IMG/VR virus record: IMGVR_UViG_3300012923_000004 | Coordinates: 1 to 49,949 of that record | Origin: a virus | Strand: one strand, 5' to 3' | Length of the DNA stretch: 49,949 nucleotides | Shown here: in pieces, positions 13,462 to 20,930 of the stretch | How positions within the stretch are numbered: position 1 is the stretch's first letter | Layout of the letters: each line of letters begins with the position of its first letter | The notes under the pieces: model-generated | Told to the model about the DNA's origin: nothing | Databases searched by the model: none | What the model saw: the letters and a program-made list of their open reading frames with translations, nothing else | Translations under genes and position numbers: made by a program

Positions 13462-14238
13462 ATGACCGCACTCACCGACGCCAAAGCCCCACTCACCAAG
13501 GCCCTCGTCCTAGGCGACTCCGGTACCGGCAAAACCGGCTCCCTCGCCTCCTTGGTCAAAGCCGGATATAAACTCCGTGTCCTTGACCTCGATAACAAGC
13601 TCCAAACCGGCATTCTCCCCCAGGTACTCAAGCGGGACTGCCCCGAACTCCTTGGGAGTATTGACTATGAAGCGAGCCGTGATAAGTTTAAGGCTTCTGC
13701 TCTTGGTCCAATTTTTGACGGTATTCCTAAGTCTTTTACTCGCTCACTTGAACTCCTGGACAAATGGAGTGACGGTTCCGTTCCTTCTAAGTGGGGTAGC
13801 GAGTATGTTTTTGTGCTGGATAGCCTTACGTTCTTTAGCGACGCTGCCTATAACTGGGCCAAGGCCATGAACCCAACGGTGAAAGACCCGCGCCAGTGGT
13901 TTTACACCGCGCAACAGGCGATCGAGAACTCTCTCGCGATGCTCACTGCGGAGACTTTCGGCACGAATGTGCTGGTGATGGCGCATGTCTCGTGGCAAAA
14001 TCGCCCGGACGGGTCCATGAAAGGGTATCCGGCCTCGGTCGGCCAGGCCCTTGGCCCTACCATCCCAACTTATTTCGACAATATGATCCTGTGCCAAACC
14101 GGCGCGGGTAACAAACGAACGATCCAGACCGTACCTACAGCACTCGTGGACTTAAAGAACCCGGCGAGTTTCACGATGCTGCCTACCCTTCCACTTGAGA
14201 CCGGGCTCGCCACTTTCTTTGAAACCCTTAGAAAATAG
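13462..14238 (+). CDS. Sak4-like RecA-fold recombinase ATPase
   Basis: 258 residues with Walker A GDSGTGKT (18-25), Walker B VFVLDSLTFF (about 116-125) and a RecA-like order of strands (LRVLDLDNK after the P-loop; TNVLVMAHVSW later). Size and layout match the phage AAA/Sak4 group of RecA-related single-strand annealing ATPases. It would anneal or pair DNA in replication-linked recombination, working with the nuclease upstream and the likely ssDNA-binding protein downstream. The start follows a CGGAGTC motif (13450-13456). Confidence 0.82.
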   Translation: MTALTDAKAPLTKALVLGDSGTGKTGSLASLVKAGYKLRVLDLDNKLQTGILPQVLKRDCPELLGSIDYEASRDKFKASALGPIFDGIPKSFTRSLELLDKWSDGSVPSKWGSEYVFVLDSLTFFSDAAYNWAKAMNPTVKDPRQWFYTAQQAIENSLAMLTAETFGTNVLVMAHVSWQNRPDGSMKGYPASVGQALGPTIPTYFDNMILCQTGAGNKRTIQTVPTALVDLKNPASFTMLPTLPLETGLATFFETLRK

Positions 14239-14246
14239 GAACCGCG

Positions 14247-14699
14247 ATGAACACCTCATTCACTGACATTCTTAACCGCCCCGCCGAAACCATCGAGCGC
14301 CCGAAGCCTCGGCCTCCTGGAACCTACCTTTCTATCGTGACAGGCCCACACAAGCAGCGAGAGATCAACGACAAGCCGGTCATCGACATTACCCTCAAGA
14401 CAGCCCAAGCAATGGAAGACGTTGACCAAACCCAACTCGCCGAGGCAGGCGGGGTTGGTAACTCCGTGATTCAGACCTTCTTCCTCGTCACCAACGACGG
14501 AAACGAGAACTCGTGGCCCCTGCTTAACTTCCTCGAAAACCACCTCGGGATTGAGAAGGCCGGCAAGTCCCTGGCTCAAATGCTCGCAGAAATCCCCGGC
14601 AAGCAGGTACTCGCGACACTGAAGCACGAAATCTACACCGACAAGAACACCGGCGACCCGGCAGTTGCCGTACGGGTCGCTGGAACGGCGAAGGTCTGA
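14247..14699 (+). CDS. Putative ssDNA-binding protein, partner of the Sak4-like ATPase
   Basis: A 150-residue protein starting eight bases after the ATPase gene. Beta-rich, with PPGTYLSIVTGPH, VIDITLKTA, VIQTFFLVTN and QVLATLKHEIYT segments compatible with an OB-like barrel. In phages, genes for Sak-type proteins are usually followed by an ssDNA-binding protein, and position is the main argument here. No acidic SSB-type tail. Sequence family not recognised. Confidence 0.5.
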   Translation: MNTSFTDILNRPAETIERPKPRPPGTYLSIVTGPHKQREINDKPVIDITLKTAQAMEDVDQTQLAEAGGVGNSVIQTFFLVTNDGNENSWPLLNFLENHLGIEKAGKSLAQMLAEIPGKQVLATLKHEIYTDKNTGDPAVAVRVAGTAKV

Positions 14700-14740
14700 G
14701 TTAGCTCGACATCAGACCCCCGGCTCCTCCGCGCTGTGTT

Positions 14741-14762
14741 GACTCCGTGGCGCGGGGGAGTC
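14741..14762 (+). promoter_or_regulatory. Hairpin containing the complement of the CGGAGTC motif
   Basis: GACTCC (14741-14746) can pair with GGAGTC (14757-14762) around a 10-base loop. GACTCCGT is the exact complement of ACGGAGTC, the motif that precedes several early genes. In this leader it would hide the GGAG. Short stem, modest stability. Confidence 0.4.
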
Positions 14763-14774
14763 ATTCGACCATAC

Positions 14775-14801
14775 GATCCGAAATCCGGACCACCCATACC
14801 A
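14775..14801 (+). repeat. Dispersed 27-bp repeat, copy 2
   Basis: Matches the control-region site 1875-1901 (22 of 27 positions, last 11 identical). It ends ten bases before the HNH endonuclease ATG. It could be a shared operator, or the boundary carried with the mobile HNH gene. Confidence 0.6.
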
Positions 14802-14810
14802 GAGACTAAA

Positions 14811-15194
14811 ATGGCATTAACCTATCGCCAAAGATTTTATTGCTTAATAAAGCCCTACTCTCATAAAGATGAATGCCATGTTTGGGAGGGCGCAATTGAT
14901 GCTAACGGATATGGTATCTTTCGAGGAAAAAGAGCACACAGAGTTGCTTGGGAATTAGAATGCAGTGAGATTCCGGCTGATAAAATAGTCCGTCATTACA
15001 GATGCGATAATAGAGCTTGTGTAAACATTTATCATCTTCGTCTTGGATCATATGCCGAAAATACAGGTGATATGATGCGAAAAGGACGGCACTCTACTCA
15101 AAACGGTAAAATATATCCCTCAATGGTTCAACACGAGATTCTTGTTAGACAACTCAAGAACCAAATTCGAAATTATCGGGGGGCGAAAGTATGA
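14811..15194 (+). CDS. HNH endonuclease, free-standing homing type
   Basis: 127 residues. The core reads CHVWEGAIDANGYGIF, then RAHRVAWELECSEIPADK, RHYRCDNRACVNIYHLRLG and NTGDMMRKGR, the HNH_3 layout with its Cys-x4-Cys zinc knuckle. Such enzymes nick or cut DNA and spread their own gene. ATG 14811 was chosen because it starts the conserved part; the in-frame TTG at 14736 would include the repeat. The gene is more AT-rich than its neighbours and splits the recombination genes from the methyltransferase, both signs of insertion. Confidence 0.88.
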   Translation: MALTYRQRFYCLIKPYSHKDECHVWEGAIDANGYGIFRGKRAHRVAWELECSEIPADKIVRHYRCDNRACVNIYHLRLGSYAENTGDMMRKGRHSTQNGKIYPSMVQHEILVRQLKNQIRNYRGAKV

Positions 15195-16465
15195 CTTCTG
15201 GCAACTTCATTTCTATTGCAGTAGGAGACATCATTGTCAATCGACCAGAGCGACAGCGACGTGCTCTCACTAACCTGGACGTGCTCGCTGATTCTATCAG
15301 TCGGCTCGGCCTTATCCATCCTATTGTTGTTACCCGTAATTTGGAGCTTGTCGCTGGAGAACGTCGTATTGAGGCTGTGCGTAGTCTGGGCTGGAGCCAT
15401 ATTATTTGTCAGTATCTGGATGAGCTTGACCCTAGCGTGGCGCGTGCTATCGAACTCGAAGAAAATATAAAGCGTGAAAAGTTAGAATGGCTGGATGAAG
15501 TAAAGGCGGTTCTCGAATATCATGAACTTCGAGCCAGTGAAAATTCGGATTGGACACAAGAATTAACCGCTAAGGCACTGGGCTTCAGCTTACAATCCGC
15601 CTCTGAACGAATAAATGTAGCGCGTGAAGCACGCAATGGTAACACCATGGTTGCTAGTGCTCAAAGACTTTCAACAGCAATAGGAATCGTCCGCCGGGCC
15701 GAGTCCCGCCGCGACGACGAGGCCATGCTCGCGCTCACCAAGCGCCCTCCAACTCCTGGCGAGCCCGAGCCCGACTCTATCCTCGTCGCCGACTTCAACG
15801 AATGGGCAGGAGCCTACGATGGCCCCAGGTTTAACTTTATACATTGTGATTTTCCATATGGTATTGGCGCTAATAATTTTAACCAAGGCGCCGCCGCATC
15901 CCACGGTGGGTACTCCGATGTCGAGGATGATTATTGGAAGCTTCTAGCCACCCTCGCCGGGAACCTGGACCGGCTCTGCACTGAGTCAGCCCACATTATG
16001 TTTTGGTTCTCGATGCACTACTACCACGACACCCTCCTGTTCTTCGAGACCTACACCGACTTCCGTATCGACCCCTTCCCTCTAATATGGACCAAGAACG
16101 ATAATGTCGGAATCCTCCCAGACCCTGAACGAGGCCCGCGCCGAATATACGAGACATGTCTTTTTGGATCGCGCGGGGACAGAAAGATTGTTAGACCAAC
16201 TTCCAACTCTATTGCGTCACCCTCCGAACGAACAGAGCACATGTCTACGAAACCCGAAGCTATGCTCCAACAGTTTTTTCGGATGTTCGTGGATGGAAAT
16301 ACACTTATGCTCGACCCCACAGCTGGGTCTGGTAGCTCGCTGCGAGCGGCTCTCAGCCTTGCTGCAAAGCATGTGGTTGGACTTGAACGTGACCCAGAGT
16401 TCGCTGGACGAGCGAATCTTGCCCTTCGAAAAGCGAGACAAGTAAAGACAAATGAACCAGTATAA
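15191..16465 (+). CDS. ParB-like domain fused to DNA methyltransferase (N4/N6 type)
   Basis: 424 residues. The N-terminal ParB/Srx domain has LGLIHPIVVTRNLELVAGERR (GERR at 56-59) and ENIKRE (91-96). The middle is a helical ParB-type DNA-binding region. The C-terminal AdoMet methyltransferase has motif IV HCDFPYG (Asp220-Tyr223; DFPY where DPPY is usual) before motif I DPTAGSGSS (375-383), the beta-class order. ParB-methyltransferase fusions are known in phages and mobile elements. The target base is adenine-N6 or cytosine-N4. A likely role is to protect phage DNA from restriction or to mark it. ATGA-coupled to the HNH gene; overlaps the next gene by 14 bases. Confidence 0.88.
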   Translation: MTSGNFISIAVGDIIVNRPERQRRALTNLDVLADSISRLGLIHPIVVTRNLELVAGERRIEAVRSLGWSHIICQYLDELDPSVARAIELEENIKREKLEWLDEVKAVLEYHELRASENSDWTQELTAKALGFSLQSASERINVAREARNGNTMVASAQRLSTAIGIVRRAESRRDDEAMLALTKRPPTPGEPEPDSILVADFNEWAGAYDGPRFNFIHCDFPYGIGANNFNQGAAASHGGYSDVEDDYWKLLATLAGNLDRLCTESAHIMFWFSMHYYHDTLLFFETYTDFRIDPFPLIWTKNDNVGILPDPERGPRRIYETCLFGSRGDRKIVRPTSNSIASPSERTEHMSTKPEAMLQQFFRMFVDGNTLMLDPTAGSGSSLRAALSLAAKHVVGLERDPEFAGRANLALRKARQVKTNEPV

Positions 16466-17485
16466 TATCGCAATCGTGGGCGAAGCCTGGGAGCCGAAGA
16501 AGAAATTCAACGGGCTCCTTTCGTCGGCGCCAGTGGTTGGGAATTAACCAAGATGCTTTCCGAAGCCGGTATCCACCGCGCCGATTGCTTTCTAACCAAC
16601 TGCTTCAACCTGCGCCCGCCTGGAGGCAACGACATTGAGAACCTTTGCACAAGTAAAAGTGACGGTCTTGTTAAACTTGGACCTCTCAAAGCCGGCAAAT
16701 ATCTCCGCCCTGAATATGCTTCTGAACTCGAGCGGCTCCAGCACGAACTTCAAAGCTGCGGCGCGAATGTTATCATTGCTCTTGGAGGAACAACAGCCTG
16801 GGCACTTCTTGGTTCCACAGGAATCACTAAACTGCGAGGTACTGTTGTTAACACTTCGCGACTTGGAAGATGGAAGTGTCTCCCAACTTTCCACCCCGCA
16901 GCAATACTTAGAGACTGGTCACTTCGACCCGTAACGGTCCTTGACCTCGCGAAAGCCAAACGCGAAAGCGAGTTCCCCGAAATCCGCCGACCGGAACGAA
17001 CAGTTTACATCGAGCCGTCACTTGAGGACATGGAGTGGTACCTTGAGAACTTCCTCCGCCACGCACCAGTTATATCGTTCGATATTGAAACTTTCGGCGA
17101 GCAAATTACCTGCATCGGCTTTGCCGCCGGACCGACTTCAGCGCTGGTTGTTCCTTTTAGAGACCTTAGACAGCGTGATCCAGCACGACACATGGGAAGT
17201 TATTGGCCCACCAACGAAGCTGAGATACTGGCGTGGGGATTTGTGCGTCGAGTTCTCGGCCTCCCACAACCCAAAGTCGCGCAAAACGGACTTTACGATA
17301 TCAATTTCCTCTGGACGAGATACGGAATAACGGTGGTGAACTACGAAGATGATACGATGCTGCTGCATTGGTGCTTGCAGCCGGAAAGTCTGAAGGGACT
17401 AGGCTTTCTTGGGAGTGTCTATACCAATGAAAGTTCATGGAAATTGCTAAACCGGCGCGATCCAACGGCGAAGAGGGAAAAATGA
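16452..17485 (+). pseudogene. Uracil-DNA glycosylase fused to 3'-5' exonuclease domain, with apparent -1 frameshift near 16490
   Basis: From ATG 16452 the frame reads IAIVGEAW and is then lost at a GGG run (16489-16491). One extra G restores GAEEEIQRAPFVGASGWEL and joins the open frame that continues to 17485, giving about 344 residues. The N-terminal part is a family 4-like uracil-DNA glycosylase (GEAWG...PFVG; ALGGTTAWALLG; TFHPAAILR). The C-terminal part is a DnaQ-fold exonuclease with Exo I SFDIET and Exo II NGLYD, but Exo III is missing; a matching YNALD starts the polymerase gene at 18198. The frameshift may be a sequencing error, a real mutation or recoding. The shorter frame from ATG 16553 would lack the first glycosylase motif. 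Confidence 0.75.
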
Positions 17486-17682
17486 AATTCTATATTAAGA
17501 TCATGTCTGACGACAAGTATATATGGACCGAAATTGACAGCAGCGGCATGTCTGCTTGGCTCACTAAGTATAAAGAAGAAGCGGACTCATGGGACAGTAA
17601 AGAGGGTGCAGAGGGTTTCGTGAAAAGGCTCGCGGAACCAGCATCTAAGTTCAGGAATGATACGTTCGAGATTGTTCAATGA
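17482..17682 (+). CDS. Small protein, 66 aa, between the exonuclease and polymerase genes
   Basis: The ATG at 17482 overlaps the upstream stop and has GAGGG just upstream. It starts MKFYIKIMSDDKYIWTEIDS, then SAWLTKYKEEADSWDSKEGA: a beta hairpin followed by a helix. More AT-rich than average. No family recognised. One of three genes that separate the two halves of the proofreading polymerase. Confidence 0.65.
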   Translation: MKFYIKIMSDDKYIWTEIDSSGMSAWLTKYKEEADSWDSKEGAEGFVKRLAEPASKFRNDTFEIVQ

Positions 17683-18023
17683 GGGTGATCGTCGAGTCAC
17701 CTTTTGCAGGAGATTTCAAGAATGTTAAGTATTCTCGCGAGTGTATCCGTGATTGTCTTGATCGGGGTGAGTCTCCTTTTGCTTCGCACCTTCTGTATAC
17801 ACAAAAAGGAGTTCTGGATGACTCGCTTCCAGAGGAACGGCAACGGGGAATTGCTGCGGCGAATGGTTGGCTTGAGGTTGCTGATTACGTTGCTGTTTAT
17901 ATGGATTTGGGCGTCACTAGGGGTATGCTTTTGGGTGTTGTCAAGGCCGCTCGGCTGGGCAAGGCTTTTCGACTTCGGTGGCTGAGGGAAAAGAGGGAAG
18001 AGGAGATAATTGAAAATGGATGA
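17679..18023 (+). CDS. DUF7768-like protein, 114 aa (nucleoside deoxyribosyltransferase fold)
   Basis: ATGA-coupled. The start MRVIVESPFAG, then ASHLLYTQKGVLDDSLPEER, ANGWLEVADYVAVYMDLGVTRGM and KAARLGKAFRLRWL follow the phage DUF7768 pattern, a Rossmann-like relative of nucleoside 2-deoxyribosyltransferases (start strand, ADYVAVY strand, G-M loop). In that superfamily a Glu or Asp near ADxVxVY binds the sugar. A role in nucleotide exchange or base supply fits its neighbours (glycosylase, polymerase), but it is not shown. Confidence 0.7.
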   Translation: MRVIVESPFAGDFKNVKYSRECIRDCLDRGESPFASHLLYTQKGVLDDSLPEERQRGIAAANGWLEVADYVAVYMDLGVTRGMLLGVVKAARLGKAFRLRWLREKREEEIIENG

Positions 18024-18201
18024 CCAAACGAGAGTCGCGCTTAAAAGAGAGTTTGGATATGCTCCTGACGAGGCTTACGGAGAAAAGTGGGTAATTTACA
18101 AAAATAATTTTCTCGTCGTAGTTCATCCTGAACAAAGACCTAAAGTTTTTGAGCGGGGTTGCGCAGGATTATACTTCGAAATTGAGCCGGATTTCAAATG
18201 A
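18016..18201 (+). CDS. Small protein, 61 aa, unknown
   Basis: The ATG at 18016 with AGGAG about ten bases upstream overlaps the preceding stop. Starts MDDQTRVALKREFGYAPDEA, then strands KWVIYKNNFLVVVHPE and GLYFEIEPDF. Compact alpha/beta protein, no family recognised. Coupled to the polymerase by an ATGA overlap. Confidence 0.6.
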   Translation: MDDQTRVALKREFGYAPDEAYGEKWVIYKNNFLVVVHPEQRPKVFERGCAGLYFEIEPDFK

Positions 18202-19721
18202 GGGCCATTAAGACCCACGAATTAACTCCCGAATCCATCGCCCTCATGGGCGAGGAAGAAAAGCACTGGATTTACAACGCGCTGGACTGCTGCCTAACCA
18301 CGGAGATTTTCAGTGTCATCAAGCCACAACTGGATAATGTCTCCAGAGCCACATACGAATTTGCTAAGGCTTTACAAGCTCCGGTGCTCGAAATGCGGAT
18401 GCGAGGTATCAGGGTTAATGAAGCCTGGCGATATAATACGATTGAGTCGTACTCAACTGATCTGCGGACCATCGAGGCGAACCTTAATCGCATCTTGGTT
18501 GAGGGCATTGGTTTCTCGATTAACTGGAACTCGCCACTCCAATTAAAGAAGCTCCTTTACGAGGTCCTTGGCCTTCCACCACAAAAAAAGCGGAACGGCA
18601 AGGGCCTCTATGCAATAACCGCCGATCGGAACGCCCTCGAAAAACTGGAAGGATACTTCATTGCTCAACCCATCATCAGTCATATCCTTGCGTTACGCGA
18701 CATTTCAAAAAAGATTGGCGTACTTAAAACTTCTGTTGACAGTGATGGAAGAATGCGAACATCTTATAACATTGCGGGAACTACGACAGGTCGTTTCTCA
18801 AGCTCACTTAGCGACTTCGGAACGGGCGGAAATTTGCAAAATCTTGAAGAGCGTTTGCGCCGTCCTTTCATCGCCGACCCAGGAATGAAATTTGCTTATA
18901 TTGACCTCGAACAAGCGGAGAGCAGACTTGTCGGAGCCATTGAATGGAATCTCTTCGGAGATGGACGATATCTTGATGCTTGTGAGTCGGGAGACCTGCA
19001 CACTACCGTTTGCAGACTCGCTTGGACCGATCTTCCTTGGACCGGCAATCTTGTTGAAGATCGAGTCATTGCGGAACGACCTTTCTATCGACAGCATTCA
19101 TATCGGCATATGGCGAAAGTCCTTGGTCACGGAACTAACTATCGAGGCACGCCATTCACGATGGCCAAGCACACCAAACTCGATGCAAAGCTCATCGCCG
19201 AGTTTCAGGCCAAATACTTCACCGCCTTCCCTTCCCACCAACGATGGCACGCAGCGGTCGCGTCCGAACTCATTCAGTACGGTAATCTTACTACTCTCAC
19301 TGGCCGCCGTCGCTGGTTCTTTGGGCGCCGTAATGATGATACTACTGTTAGAGAAGCTATTGCCTATGGTCCTCAAAGCGCTGTGGGAGATATCCTGAAC
19401 CAGGGAATGCTTCGCATTTGGCGGCTGAATATTTGCCAGTTACTCCTGCAAATCCACGACGCGGTCTTAGTACAATACCCGGAGGAGACCGAGGACGAAG
19501 TCCTCCCGGTCCTCATCGAGACCATTAAGGTGCCGATACAACTGAATAACGGCCGCACCTTAACTATTCCCTCCGAGGCCAAGGTCGGCTGGAACTGGGC
19601 CGGGCACGACAGTAATAATCCAGATGGATTAAAGAAGTGGGCAGGACATGATAACCGGAGCCGGACCCCCGACGAGCCGCAAACTTCCAGACTGGATTCA
19701 ATCCTTCATAGGGTACTCTAA
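18198..19721 (+). CDS. Family A DNA polymerase (catalytic part), exonuclease domain encoded separately
   Basis: 507 residues. Starts with YNALD (26-30), an Exo III motif (Y-x3-D), then thumb (LRDISKKIGVLKTSVDSDGR), TTGRFSS (196-202), NLQNL, motif A YIDLEQAESRL (Asp236), motif B RHMAKVLGHGTNYRG (303-317) and motif C LLLQIHDAVLVQ (His420-Asp421). Motif C has Ala where Pol I has Glu after the Asp. It is the replicative polymerase of the phage. The upstream fusion protein holds Exo I and Exo II, so proofreading would need both products. The last 74 bases overlap the next gene. Confidence 0.92.
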   Translation: MRAIKTHELTPESIALMGEEEKHWIYNALDCCLTTEIFSVIKPQLDNVSRATYEFAKALQAPVLEMRMRGIRVNEAWRYNTIESYSTDLRTIEANLNRILVEGIGFSINWNSPLQLKKLLYEVLGLPPQKKRNGKGLYAITADRNALEKLEGYFIAQPIISHILALRDISKKIGVLKTSVDSDGRMRTSYNIAGTTTGRFSSSLSDFGTGGNLQNLEERLRRPFIADPGMKFAYIDLEQAESRLVGAIEWNLFGDGRYLDACESGDLHTTVCRLAWTDLPWTGNLVEDRVIAERPFYRQHSYRHMAKVLGHGTNYRGTPFTMAKHTKLDAKLIAEFQAKYFTAFPSHQRWHAAVASELIQYGNLTTLTGRRRWFFGRRNDDTTVREAIAYGPQSAVGDILNQGMLRIWRLNICQLLLQIHDAVLVQYPEETEDEVLPVLIETIKVPIQLNNGRTLTIPSEAKVGWNWAGHDSNNPDGLKKWAGHDNRSRTPDEPQTSRLDSILHRVL

Positions 19722-20877
19722 TGTCCTTGCTGCTCCCAGCGTATTCCGAGAATGGTCAGCAATTGGAATACTTAGTGGAGTTATGGAACGCAGACTTTGG
19801 GTCCATACGAAGGGAAGCAATCTTTATCCGAATCTCTACACCATCTTGGTCGGCCCACCGGGGGTTGGAAAGTCCGCAGTGCTTTCTCAGGTGGAAAGGT
19901 TCCTCCGTGCAGTACCGGATATCCATGTTGCACCCAGCTCCGTCTCAGCGGCGTCACTTGTGGATTCGCTGGTGCTCGCCAATCGTAAGATTATCCGCCC
20001 CAATGACGTGCCTAGCTTTGTGCAGTTTCATTATCTCACGGCCGTCGCTTCGGAGTTGGGAGTTTTCCTCCCCATTTACGATCCCCTCTTCATGAACAGT
20101 TTAACGAAATTCTACGACGGAGAGCACTATGAAGAACGCCGCCGCACCGGCAAGGTCAATCACCTTAAGATCGAGCATCCTCACCTTAGCATTATCGGCG
20201 GCACCACTCCTTCTTACCTCAATTCCTTCCTCCCCGAAGGAGGCTGGGATCAAGGATTCACTTCGCGCACCATCTTTGTCTATTCCGGAGAGCCCGTTTT
20301 TACATCCATATTCGGAAATGAACATCAGTATAAGGAACTTGAAGCAGTCTACCTTGATCTATTGCGAGATCTCAAGAGTATTGGCGGACTGTATGGAAAG
20401 TTTAGCTGGACGCCGGAAGCTGCTGTGGCGATTGAGGCATGGAACCGCGCCGGTCTACCCCCAGTTCCCGAGCACAATAAACTCCTTCACTATAACGCCA
20501 GACGACTGGCTCACACGATAAAGCTCTGCATGATCGCTTCGATCTCGCGGGCGAATGATTTGATAATAACCCTTGAGGATTACCAAAGAGCCCTGGGCTG
20601 GATACTCGATGTGGAGGTAAGGATCGTGGATATATTTCACTCATTCGGAGTCGCTGGCGATGGCGCGGCCATTGATGATACTTGGGATTTCATCTTCAGA
20701 ATGTATAGTAAAAACGGCAAACGCCCGGTCGGCGAGCACCAGGTTGTGAACTTCCTGAGGAGCCGGGTTCCCTCACACAATATTATGCGGGTAGTAGAAA
20801 TAATGGTGCGGTCAAATATGATAAAGTTAGACTGCACTGGTGGAGTCAACGGATATGTCCCAGCACCAAAGGCTTAG
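19648..20877 (+). CDS. P-loop replication ATPase/helicase-like protein (DUF3987-like)
   Basis: 409 residues. The N-terminal helix LPDWIQSFIGYSNVLAAPSV leads into LYTILVGPPGVGKSAVLSQV (Walker A GPPGVGKS at about 73-80), then TAVASELGVF (Walker B-like) and LSIIGGTTPSYL. The C-terminal part has a winged-helix-like end. The layout resembles phage DUF3987 proteins placed with DNA polymerase, thought to be replicative helicase-like ATPases. The conserved N-terminus starts inside the polymerase frame, so the 74-base overlap is required. It closes the early unit. Confidence 0.72.
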   Translation: MITGAGPPTSRKLPDWIQSFIGYSNVLAAPSVFREWSAIGILSGVMERRLWVHTKGSNLYPNLYTILVGPPGVGKSAVLSQVERFLRAVPDIHVAPSSVSAASLVDSLVLANRKIIRPNDVPSFVQFHYLTAVASELGVFLPIYDPLFMNSLTKFYDGEHYEERRRTGKVNHLKIEHPHLSIIGGTTPSYLNSFLPEGGWDQGFTSRTIFVYSGEPVFTSIFGNEHQYKELEAVYLDLLRDLKSIGGLYGKFSWTPEAAVAIEAWNRAGLPPVPEHNKLLHYNARRLAHTIKLCMIASISRANDLIITLEDYQRALGWILDVEVRIVDIFHSFGVAGDGAAIDDTWDFIFRMYSKNGKRPVGEHQVVNFLRSRVPSHNIMRVVEIMVRSNMIKLDCTGGVNGYVPAPKA

Positions 20878-20930
20878 CCAAGAGCCAAAGAATGTTTATC
20901 GCGAGCGTGATCATGATGGTTCTCCATTAG
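20878..20930. other. Convergent end of early and late units
   Basis: Only 53 bases separate the two convergent genes. I see no strong hairpin with a T run on either strand, only short GATCATGAT-type symmetry. Transcripts from the two sides probably read into each other or end by Rho. Confidence 0.5.

Noticed and set aside
16553-17485. Glycosylase gene starting at ATG 16553
   Set aside because: This start lacks the first glycosylase motif, which is present just upstream in two frames; a frameshifted longer gene explains the sequence better.
17482-18201. Group I intron or intein splitting the polymerase
   Set aside because: The interval holds three coupled open frames with their own starts, no intein splice motifs, and the HNH gene lies elsewhere. 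An ordinary gene insertion or gene fission fits better.
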